Shown piece after piece: positions 9,357 through 15,251 of a DNA stretch of 17,605 nucleotides. The notes below the pieces were generated by a model, which was given only the letters and a program-made list of their open reading frames with translations, did not search any database and was not told where the DNA came from. Both the position numbers and the translations under genes were made by a program. Position 1 is the first letter of the stretch. Each line of letters begins with the position of its first letter. The DNA is from Pseudomonadota bacterium (GTDB lineage: Bacteria > Pseudomonadota > Alphaproteobacteria > Caulobacterales > Caulobacteraceae): positions 1-17,605 of the forward strand of contig JAEWDF010000063.1 of the NCBI GenBank assembly GCA_023390245.1, given 5' to 3'.

Positions 9357-9634
9357 CGCCGGGCGGCGTCGCGATAGACTCGGCCGCGCTCGCGCTTGCC
9401 GACGGCGACCACGGTGACCGTCACCGTCTGGTCCTCGACGCGATAGACCAGGCGATAACCGGCGTCACGCAGCTTGATCTTGTAGTGGTCGCGCAGCCCG
9501 TGAAGGGCGTCCTTGGGCACGCGCGGATGCTCCAGCCGTTCGGCCAGCTTCTTCTTGAACTGCGCCCGGACCGGCGCGCCCAGCTTCTCCCACTCCTTCA
9601 GCGCGGAGGGCAGAAACCGGAGGTCAAAGCTCAT
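9353..9634 (-). CDS. relE: RelE/StbE family mRNA interferase toxin
   Basis: This 93-residue toxin should cleave mRNA in the ribosomal A site. It matches RelE over its full length: MSFDLRFLPSALKEWEKLG, then FKKKLAERLEHPRVP, HYKIKLRDAGYRLVY and VGKRERGRVY. The catalytic residues known from E. coli RelE all occur at the same numbers: K52, K54, R61, R81 and Y87. It is therefore expected to be active, not degenerate. The frame is open to 9682, but that part reads through the antitoxin end; the ATG at 9634 gives the family start. It overlaps the antitoxin by 11 bases and the glycosylase by 4, so all three should be co-translated. Confidence 0.95.
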   Translation of the reverse strand: MSFDLRFLPSALKEWEKLGAPVRAQFKKKLAERLEHPRVPKDALHGLRDHYKIKLRDAGYRLVYRVEDQTVTVTVVAVGKRERGRVYRDAARR

Positions 9635-9869
9635 CGAGCGAGACGGACACGGGCGCTTCGTCGGCCCGCGACCGGACGACATCGACCAGGGCCAGGTCGT
9701 CCAGCCGCTCCATCATCGCCTCATAGGCGGCGGCCGGGACCATATAGGCCATGACGCGGTTGTGGTTCAGCACGGCGACGGTTTCGCCGGCCGCGCCCTC
9801 CATGACGGCGCTGGGGCTCTTCTTCAGGTCGGAGACGCTGACGGCCACGGAGGCTTCGAGACGCTGCAT
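9624..9869 (-). CDS. Phd/YefM (StbD-like) antitoxin
   Basis: This 81-residue antitoxin is the partner of the downstream RelE-type toxin. The N-terminal half is the Phd/YefM DNA-binding fold: VAVSVSDLKKSPSAVM (8-23), GETVAVLNHNRVMAYMVP and AAYEAMMERLDD. The acidic C-terminal tail (ADEAPVSVSLDEL) is the expected toxin-wrapping segment. As with other members it should also repress its own promoter, and a perfect palindrome lies 13 bases upstream. No Shine-Dalgarno precedes the ATG at 9869, and the predicted transcription start falls at about this base, so the message may be leaderless. Pairing a Phd/YefM antitoxin with RelE is a known combination (StbDE, YefM-YoeB-like). Confidence 0.93.
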   Translation of the reverse strand: MQRLEASVAVSVSDLKKSPSAVMEGAAGETVAVLNHNRVMAYMVPAAAYEAMMERLDDLALVDVVRSRADEAPVSVSLDEL

Positions 9870-9875
9870 GACGAT

Positions 9876-9903
9876 AGAGTATGAAAATCGGTGCGATTTT
9901 CAA
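9876..9903 (-). promoter_or_regulatory. Toxin-antitoxin promoter with embedded palindromic operator
   Basis: The palindrome TGAAAATCG (9882-9890), GTG, CGATTTTCA (9894-9902) is perfect over nine-base arms. On the minus strand it covers most of a candidate -35 TTGAAA (9903-9898) and the whole 16-base spacer, and abuts TACTCT (9881-9876) as -10. Binding there by the antitoxin or complex would block RNA polymerase, the usual autoregulation of such operons. It lies in the 43-base gap after the purB stop and is AT-richer than its surroundings. The palindrome is seen directly; the promoter call is weaker. Confidence 0.7.
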
Positions 9904-9912
9904 TACCGATTA

Positions 9913-11214
9913 TCAGCCCGCCCCGAACACCCGGTCGAACACCACGTCGACGTTCTTGGTGTGGTAGCCGAGGTCGAACAGGGCCTCCAGGTCGGCGTCG
10001 GGCAGGGTGACGCGGGCGTCGGCCTTGAGGAAGTCGATGAAACGGCCCTCGCCGCGCCAGACCTTCATGGCGTTCTCCTGGACCGCCGCATAGGCGTCCT
10101 CGCGGCTGATCCCGGCCTGGGTCAGGGCCAGCATGACGCGCTGGGAGAAGACCAGGCCGCCCAGGCGGTCCAGGTTCTTCTGCATGTTCTCCGGGTAGAT
10201 GTTCAGCCGCTCGATCACGCCCGCCAGACGGTGCAGGGCGAAGTCCAGGTGGATGGTGGCGTCCGGGCCGATGCCGCGCTCGACCGAGGAGTGGCTGATG
10301 TCCCGCTCGTGCCACAGGGCGACGTTCTCCATCGCGGGCGTGACGGCCGAGCGGACCAGGCGGGCCAGCCCGGTCAGGTTCTCGGTCAGGATCGGGTTGC
10401 GCTTGTGCGGCATGGCCGACGAGCCCTTCTGGCCCTTGTCGAAGAATTCCTCGGCTTCGAGGACCTCGGTGCGCTGCAGGTGACGGATTTCCGTGGCCAG
10501 ACGCTCGATCGAGGAGGCGACGACGCCCAGGGCGGCGAAATAGGCGGCGTGGCGGTCGCGCGGGATGACCTGGGTCGAGACCGGCTCGACCTGGAGGCCC
10601 ATCTGGTCGGCGACGTATTGCTCGACCGCCGGGTCGACGTTGGCGAAGGTGCCGACGGCGCCGGAGATGGCGCAGGTGGCGATCTCTTCCCTCGCCGTGA
10701 CCAGGCGGCGGCGGGCGCGCTGGAACTCGGCGTGATAGCCGGCCAGCTTGAGGCCGAAGGTGACCGGCTCGGCGTGGATGCCATGGCTGCGGCCGACGGT
10801 GACGGTGTATTTATGCTCCTTGGCGCGGGTCTCCAGCGCCGCAAGCACCCGGTCGACGCCGCCCAGCAGCAGGTCGGTGGAGCGCGCCAGCTGCACCGCG
10901 AAACAGGTGTCCAGCACGTCCGAGGAGGTCATGCCCTGGTGCAGGAAGCGGGCTTCCTCGCCGACGATCTCCGACACGTGGGTCAGGAAGGCGATGACGT
11001 CGTGCTTGGTGGTGCGCTCGATCTCGTCGATGCGGTCGGCGTCGAAGGTCGCATCCTTGCCGTTCGCCCAGATGGCGTCGGCCGACTCCTTGGGGATGAC
11101 GCCCAGTTCGGCCATCTTGGTCGCGGCGTGGGCCTCGATCTCGAACCAGATCTTGTACTTGGTTTCCTGGGACCAGATGGCGACGGCGTCGGGGCGGGAA
11201 TAGCGCGTGATCAT
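9913..11214 (-). CDS. purB: Adenylosuccinate lyase
   Basis: PurB acts twice in purine synthesis: it splits SAICAR to AICAR, and adenylosuccinate to AMP, releasing fumarate. This 433-residue protein has the superfamily signature GSSAMPHKRNP (264-274) with the catalytic serine loop, the histidines TKHD (H71) and GRSHGIHAEP (H144), and the N-terminal region MITRYSRPDAVAIWSQETKY typical of the shorter bacterial class. The ATG at 11214 fits this family start. Upstream it is divergent from the guanidinium exporter. Downstream, 43 bases after its stop, the toxin-antitoxin operon begins, and no terminator separates them, so read-through is possible. The length is normal. Confidence 0.98.
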   Translation of the reverse strand: MITRYSRPDAVAIWSQETKYKIWFEIEAHAATKMAELGVIPKESADAIWANGKDATFDADRIDEIERTTKHDVIAFLTHVSEIVGEEARFLHQGMTSSDVLDTCFAVQLARSTDLLLGGVDRVLAALETRAKEHKYTVTVGRSHGIHAEPVTFGLKLAGYHAEFQRARRRLVTAREEIATCAISGAVGTFANVDPAVEQYVADQMGLQVEPVSTQVIPRDRHAAYFAALGVVASSIERLATEIRHLQRTEVLEAEEFFDKGQKGSSAMPHKRNPILTENLTGLARLVRSAVTPAMENVALWHERDISHSSVERGIGPDATIHLDFALHRLAGVIERLNIYPENMQKNLDRLGGLVFSQRVMLALTQAGISREDAYAAVQENAMKVWRGEGRFIDFLKADARVTLPDADLEALFDLGYHTKNVDVVFDRVFGAG

Positions 11215-11270
11215 GGGGCGGTCGTGTCGGTCGGGCGTCGGCGCGAGTCAAGGTTTCAGGGCCGTTCGCA

Positions 11271-11300
11271 TTGACTTTGCCCGCGCCTGTCCCAGATAGG
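11271..11300 (+). promoter_or_regulatory. Candidate promoter for the guanidine-regulated transcript
   Basis: TTGACT (11271-11276) followed after 18 bases by GATAGG (11295-11300) gives a fair -35 and a weak -10. The start of transcription would fall near 11307, just before the first riboswitch hairpin at 11313, which supports the call. It lies in the 166-base gap between divergent purB and gdx. Confidence 0.5.
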
Positions 11301-11312
11301 GCGCGCATCCAA

Positions 11313-11373
11313 GGAGGACGACCTCCCCCGCATCGGGCTTTACGCCGGGACGACCCGGCCGCCGTGCAGGGAG
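11313..11373 (+). promoter_or_regulatory. Guanidine-II riboswitch (mini-ykkC) controlling gdx
   Basis: Two perfect hairpins with the hallmark ACGA tetraloop stand in tandem: GGAGG-ACGA-CCTCC at 11313-11326 and GCCGGG-ACGA-CCCGGC at 11344-11359, joined by 17 bases. Two small stems with ACGR loops define the guanidine-II class, in which each loop binds guanidinium. The Shine-Dalgarno AGGGAG (11368-11373) sits 9 bases after the second hairpin and 7 before the gdx ATG. The 3' arm of hairpin 1 contains CTCCC (11323-11327), which can pair with GGGAG (11369-11373). I infer that without ligand this pairing hides the ribosome site, and that guanidinium stabilises hairpin 1 and frees it. The class call is firm because the next gene is an SMR guanidinium exporter. 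Confidence 0.92.
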
Positions 11374-11380
11374 CTTCGTC

Positions 11381-11701
11381 ATGGCCTGGATTTTCCTCTT
11401 TTTCGCCGGCGTCCTGGAGGTCGTGTGGGCCTTCCTGATGAAGGCCTCGGACGGGTTCACGCGACCATGGGTCACGGCCGGGACCCTCGCCTTCATGATC
11501 GCCAGCTTCGGCCTGCTGTCGATGGCGATGCGGAGCCTGCCGCTGGGGACGGCCTACGCCGTCTGGACGGGCATCGGCGCGGTGGGCGCCTTCGTCGTGG
11601 GCGTCGCCGTGCTGGGCGAGGCGCTGACGCCGATGCGCGTCGCCGGGGTCCTGCTGGTGGCGGCGGGCCTGGTTGTGCTGAAACTGTCGAGCGGCCATTG
11701 A
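11381..11701 (+). CDS. gdx: Guanidinium exporter Gdx (SMR family, formerly SugE)
   Basis: This is a 106-residue four-helix small multidrug resistance protein of the inner membrane. It works as a dual-topology dimer exchanging guanidinium for protons. The proton/substrate glutamate is E13. The other residues that mark the Gdx subtype in the solved structures are present at matching numbers: W16, S42, Y59 and W62, within PLGTAYAVWTGIGAVG. The SugE-like segment FLMKASDGFTRPW (18-30) is also seen. A guanidine-II riboswitch directly upstream independently supports guanidinium as the substrate over quaternary ammonium drugs. The GST gene follows after 23 bases and probably shares the transcript. 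Confidence 0.96.
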   Translation: MAWIFLFFAGVLEVVWAFLMKASDGFTRPWVTAGTLAFMIASFGLLSMAMRSLPLGTAYAVWTGIGAVGAFVVGVAVLGEALTPMRVAGVLLVAAGLVVLKLSSGH

Positions 11702-11724
11702 AGGGCCGGACACGGAGAGGCGCC

Positions 11725-12363
11725 ATGGAACTGCTGATCGGACCCCGGGCCTATTCGACATGGTCGCTGCGCGGCTGGCTGGTGATGAAGGCGACCGGGG
11801 CGGCGTTCGAGACGCGCGACGCGCGGTACGACACCGAGGCGCAGAAGGCCGAGCTGCGGCGACTGTCCCCCTCGGGCTTCGTGCCGGCGCTGCGGGTCGA
11901 CGGGGAGATCCTCTGGGACACGCTGGCGATCGCGGAATGGGCCGCCGAGCGCTATCCGGAGGCGCGGCTGTGGCCGGCCGATCCGACTGCGCGGGCGCTG
12001 GCCCGGTCCGCGACGGCGGAAATGCACGCCGGTTTCGCGGCGTTGCGGACCTTCTGCGGCACGGGGCCGGAGCATCCCATGGTCGGCGAGGCGCGGTCGG
12101 AGACGCCATCGGACCCGGCGCTGGACCGGGACCTGGCGCGGATCGTGACGCTGTTTCGCCAGATGCGCGACCGGTTCGGCGCGGGCGGCCCGTGGCTGTT
12201 CGGGGAGCGCTCGATCGCGGACATTTTTTACACGCCCGTGGCGGCGCGTGTGCGGCATTTCCAGATCGATCTGGCCTCGCACGGCGACGACGGGACGGCG
12301 GCGGCCTATGTCGGGGGGCTTCTGGCGCATCCGCATTTCCGGGAATGGGAGGCGGAGGCGTAA
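11725..12363 (+). CDS. Glutathione S-transferase family protein
   Basis: This 212-residue cytosolic protein has a two-domain GST layout. The thioredoxin-like N-terminal half starts MELLIGPRAYSTWSLRGWLV, with the YSTWS stretch (S11 or S14 the likely glutathione-activating serine), cis-proline loop FVPAL (near residue 52) and the G-site segment LWDTLAIAEW in place of the more common ESxAI. The C-terminal half is helical with FGERSIADIFYTPVAARV. The substrate cannot be named. The frame is open upstream to 11425 inside gdx, but the ATG at 11725 follows a good GGAGAGG Shine-Dalgarno and gives the family start. Its place 23 bases behind gdx suggests it belongs to the guanidine-induced transcript, though that may be incidental. 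Confidence 0.9.
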   Translation: MELLIGPRAYSTWSLRGWLVMKATGAAFETRDARYDTEAQKAELRRLSPSGFVPALRVDGEILWDTLAIAEWAAERYPEARLWPADPTARALARSATAEMHAGFAALRTFCGTGPEHPMVGEARSETPSDPALDRDLARIVTLFRQMRDRFGAGGPWLFGERSIADIFYTPVAARVRHFQIDLASHGDDGTAAAYVGGLLAHPHFREWEAEA

Positions 12364-12377
12364 GGCGGCGGAAACCA

Positions 12378-12405
12378 CGGTCGCTGACCGGCCGTTAAGC
12401 GACCG
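12378..12405 (+). terminator. Hairpin after the GST gene, possible terminator
   Basis: Perfect eight-base arms CGGTCGCT (12378-12385) and AGCGACCG (12398-12405) enclose a 12-base loop, starting 14 bases after the GST stop. No U-tract follows, so it would be a weak or Rho-assisted terminator, or only an RNA 3'-end stabiliser. The segment also contains a direct repeat of GACCGGC. Confidence 0.35.
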
Positions 12406-12445
12406 GCGCTATCCGTATCTCCCGGATTTTCCGTGAGATCGCGTC

Positions 12446-12577
12446 ATGCCTCTTCCTATCCGGAGCGAGATCCAGGCCGCGCGCAGGCCGCGCCCCCTGA
12501 GCGTTCTGATCGGCCCGGCGTTGGCCGCCGGCGTGGCGGCGGCCGTGTGGGCGATGTTGCTGACGGCGATTCTCTGA
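12446..12577 (+). CDS. Possible 43-residue single-helix membrane protein
   Basis: A short open frame starting at ATG 12446 encodes MPLPIRSEIQAARRPRPLSV, then a continuous hydrophobic stretch LIGPALAAGVAAAVWAMLLTAIL to the stop. The basic N-terminal half with four arginines followed by one C-terminal helix predicts an inner-membrane protein with its N-terminus in the cytoplasm. No family is recognised. It fills nearly all the space between the GST hairpin and the converging lytic transglycosylase gene, whose stop lies three bases away. The Shine-Dalgarno (GTGAGA) is weak, and GC-rich DNA easily gives Ala/Val-rich chance frames, so I rate it as plausible only. Confidence 0.5.
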   Translation: MPLPIRSEIQAARRPRPLSVLIGPALAAGVAAAVWAMLLTAIL

Positions 12578-12580
12578 CGC

Positions 12581-14254
12581 CTATTGGCCGCCGGCGATGC
12601 TCGGCGTCTGGGCGACCAGAAGCGGGTCGGCGGGCGGCGCAGGCGGCACGTAGTCCAGGGCGATCGGCACGCGCGGGGCGCCCGAGGCGACGGCGTCCAG
12701 GGTGTTCAGCGGCCCGCCCATCATGCGCTGGTAGATCCAGTAGGCGGCGACGACCTTCTCGACGTAGTCGCGCGCCTGGGGCACGTCGATGGTCTCGATC
12801 AGCAGCAGGGGATCGGCGTCGGGGCCCAGCTTGCGAAGCGCCGCGAGCATCGGACCGGGGCCGGCGTTGTAGGAGGCGACCGCGCGCAGCAGATCGCCGT
12901 CGAAGGCTGGAAGCTGGAGCATGCGCTGGACGTAGGCCTGGCCCAGCCGCAGGTTCACCGCCGGCTGGAACAGCCGTTGCGGCTCGGTGACGAAGCCCCG
13001 GTCGCCGGTCATCTCGGCCGCCGTGGTCGGCATCACCTGCATCATGCCGTAGGCGCCGGCGCCGGAGCGGGCCTGGGCGTTGAAGTCCGTCTCCTTGCGG
13101 GCCAGGGCGTAGACCAAGGCCTTCTCGACGACGAAGCCGCCCTCGGGCTCCAGCACCGGCATCGGATAGCGGACGGCGTCGATCTCGGCGCCTTCGCTGC
13201 GCGCGGGGATCATGATGCGGGCCAAGGCGGTCCACATGCGGGCGGTGTCGCCGGCGGCGGTGCGCAGGCCCGATCGGATGGCGTTCTCGCCGTCCGAGCG
13301 TCGGCCGACCTCGTAATAGGCGACGGCGCGGCGGGCGGCGGGGTCCTGCTGCACGAAGGCGGCCAGGTCGGTCGACTCCACCGCCGCGGCGTCGGGCACA
13401 TAGAGGGCGCGGCGCAAGGTCGGTTCGGCCGTATAGGGGCGCGGCCCCAGGTTGGCGATTTCCGGCTCCTGGCCCAGTTGGCGCAGGGCGACCTGGCCGT
13501 AGAAGGTCGCCGGCCAGGCGGCGGCGAGACGCAGATAGTCGGTGATGCGATCCTGGCGGCCGGACCGCGCCGCGGCGCGGGCGGTCCAGACGGCGGCGCC
13601 GGCGCGGACCCACGGGTCCTCGGTCGGATCGTTCGCCACCCGTTCGAAGGCCGCGTAGGACTCGTGGAATTCGCCCAGGCGCCATTCCGCCAGGCCCACG
13701 GTCCACCAGTCGCCAATCTCGCGCCCGATGACGGAGGCGCCGGTCAGATCGTCATTGTTGTAGGCGATGCGCGCGGCCTTGGCCGGATCGACGGCCGGTC
13801 CGCCGGAAACGGCGGAGACGACGCTGTTCCAGGTGCGGACCAGGAGGCCGCCGGGCTTGCGCGGCTCGGGCGCGCCGTCGGGCCGCCGGCGCAGCGCCAG
13901 GGTGTAGACGCGGTCCGCGCAGGGCAGATCGCCATAGGCGTCCAGCCAGGCCGTCAATTCGTCATAAGTGGCGACATAGTCGGGATGGAACAGCCGCTCG
14001 AACTCGACCTGGCCCAGCAGGACGCGGTCCTGGGCCTTGCGCGCCGACTCGCGCGCGATCTCCAGATCGCCGCGCCGCAGGGCGTCGAAGGCGGTCGTAT
14101 AGCTCAGCCGGTCCTCGGCCGAAAGCACGACGGGCCTGGAACCGGCGGAAGCGAGCGGCGTTTCCTCGGACGTCGAAGCCGCCAGCGCCGAACCGGCGAA
14201 GGCGGACAGCACGACGGCGAGCGTCGGCGCGATAAGCGCGCGGCCAAGATACAT
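12581..14254 (-). CDS. Soluble lytic murein transglycosylase (SLT family 1)
   Basis: This 557-residue periplasmic enzyme cuts the MurNAc-GlcNAc bond, leaving 1,6-anhydroMurNAc ends. Residues 1-25 form a signal peptide (MYLGRALIAPTLAVVLSAFA, cut after ALA). Residues about 45-350 are the helical superhelix (U/L) region typical of Slt70 (WWTVGLAEWRLGEFHESYAA, PATFYGQVALRQLG). The catalytic domain starts near 378, with E388 in ALARKETDF as the acid/base, then GAYGMMQVMPTTA (400-412) and SYNAGPGPM. A frame upstream to 14380 is open, but the ATG at 14254 has a good GAGGGGG Shine-Dalgarno and gives the signal peptide. The gene is about 80 residues shorter than E. coli Slt70. It may share a transcript with the upstream uracil-DNA glycosylase gene (94-base gap). 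Confidence 0.94.
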   Translation of the reverse strand: MYLGRALIAPTLAVVLSAFAGSALAASTSEETPLASAGSRPVVLSAEDRLSYTTAFDALRRGDLEIARESARKAQDRVLLGQVEFERLFHPDYVATYDELTAWLDAYGDLPCADRVYTLALRRRPDGAPEPRKPGGLLVRTWNSVVSAVSGGPAVDPAKAARIAYNNDDLTGASVIGREIGDWWTVGLAEWRLGEFHESYAAFERVANDPTEDPWVRAGAAVWTARAAARSGRQDRITDYLRLAAAWPATFYGQVALRQLGQEPEIANLGPRPYTAEPTLRRALYVPDAAAVESTDLAAFVQQDPAARRAVAYYEVGRRSDGENAIRSGLRTAAGDTARMWTALARIMIPARSEGAEIDAVRYPMPVLEPEGGFVVEKALVYALARKETDFNAQARSGAGAYGMMQVMPTTAAEMTGDRGFVTEPQRLFQPAVNLRLGQAYVQRMLQLPAFDGDLLRAVASYNAGPGPMLAALRKLGPDADPLLLIETIDVPQARDYVEKVVAAYWIYQRMMGGPLNTLDAVASGAPRVPIALDYVPPAPPADPLLVAQTPSIAGGQ

Positions 14255-14348
14255 ACGCGGCGGCCCCCTCGTTGGCGTCGTCGCCGCCTGTCTCGATGTC
14301 AGGCGCGGCGCGTGTGGCGATCGGTCGTCAGCATCGAATATGCCAAAA

Positions 14349-15161
14349 TCACCCCTGCGCCTCAACCGAGTCTGTTTCAAGGCGGGACGCCAGGGCCAGC
14401 AGATCGGCCCAGACCTGGCGCTTGGCCTGGGGCTGGCGCAGCAGGAAGGCGGGGTGGAGGGTCGGCATCGCCGGCGCCGAAAGGCCGTCCTCGGCCAGCC
14501 GCCATTCCTTCCAATGGCCCCGCAGGCGCATGATGCCCTCTTCCGTCCGGAGCAACGACTTGGCCGCCGCCGCGCCGAGCAGCAGCACCGCCCTGGGCTT
14601 CAGGAGGGCGAAGGCGCGCTCGACGAAGGGGGCGCAGACGGCCTGTTCCTGCGGCGTGGGGGTGCGGTTTCCGGGCGGTCGCCAGAAGACGGTGTTGGTG
14701 ATGAAGACCTTGTCCGTCAGGCCGGCGGCCTCCAGCATCCGGTCCAGCAACTGGCCGGCCTTGCCGACGAAGGGCTGGCCGCGCCGGTCCTCCTCCGCGC
14801 CGGGGCCTTCGCCGATCACCAGCACAGGGGCGTTCGGATTGCCCCGCGCGAAGACCGACTGGGTCGCCCCCATGCCGCGCAGGGTGCAGCCCTCGAAGGC
14901 GGCGATGGCGGCGGCCAGGTCCTGGAGCGTCGCCGCGCCCGAGGCCAGGCGGCGGGCCTCGGCCGGAGCCTCATCACTCTCCAGGCCGCCGGCTTGCGGC
15001 GCGACGGAGGCTATGGCCTTGGCGATGGCCTGGACCGGCGCGGGCGGGGCCAGATGGGTGTGGTCGACCGGCGCCTCCAGGTAGCAGGCGTCCACGCCGG
15101 CGTCGCGCCAGAAGGCGAACAGGCTCTCGGTCGCAGCGATGTCGTGGGGTTGCGCGTTCAT
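14349..15161 (-). CDS. Uracil-DNA glycosylase, family 4-like, alphaproteobacterial type
   Basis: A 270-residue protein that should remove uracil from DNA in base excision repair. The first 85 or so residues are a poorly conserved leader. The UDG core has motif A GEGPGAEED (117-125) with QPFVGKAGQLLDRML, the RPPGNRTPT segment (161-169), LLLGAAAAKSLL and motif B HPAFLLRQP (236-244). Family 4 enzymes carry a 4Fe-4S cluster on four cysteines. Here only two remain: C92 (in CTLR, second cysteine replaced by R95) and C176; the CRPPGNR cysteine is W160. I recall the same WRPPGNR form in other alphaproteobacteria, so this is a lineage trait and not damage, but cluster binding is doubtful. It is divergent from the ETF-QO gene. 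Confidence 0.9.
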   Translation of the reverse strand: MNAQPHDIAATESLFAFWRDAGVDACYLEAPVDHTHLAPPAPVQAIAKAIASVAPQAGGLESDEAPAEARRLASGAATLQDLAAAIAAFEGCTLRGMGATQSVFARGNPNAPVLVIGEGPGAEEDRRGQPFVGKAGQLLDRMLEAAGLTDKVFITNTVFWRPPGNRTPTPQEQAVCAPFVERAFALLKPRAVLLLGAAAAKSLLRTEEGIMRLRGHWKEWRLAEDGLSAPAMPTLHPAFLLRQPQAKRQVWADLLALASRLETDSVEAQG

Positions 15162-15182
15162 GTCCGGCGACAGGGATAAGCC

Positions 15183-15234
15183 TTGACCGCCGCCGCGTCA
15201 CCTTCCGATAAGCGGCATAACCACACGCATAACC
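15183..15234 (+). promoter_or_regulatory. Candidate ETF-QO promoter with a direct repeat
   Basis: TTGACC (15183-15188) and GATAAG (15207-15212), 18 bases apart, form a reasonable sigma-70 type promoter. Just after it, GCATAACC occurs twice in direct orientation, at 15215-15222 and 15227-15234, with a 12-base period, about one helical turn. This falls at the expected transcription start, so a repressor site is possible. The region is the 90-base gap between divergent genes. Confidence 0.45.
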
Positions 15235-15251
15235 GGGATTTCAGGGGACAC

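Noticed and set aside
11311..11317. AAGGAGG as a perfect Shine-Dalgarno for a leader peptide before gdx
   Set aside because: No ATG, GTG or TTG follows at a usable distance; the bases form the 5' arm of riboswitch hairpin 1.
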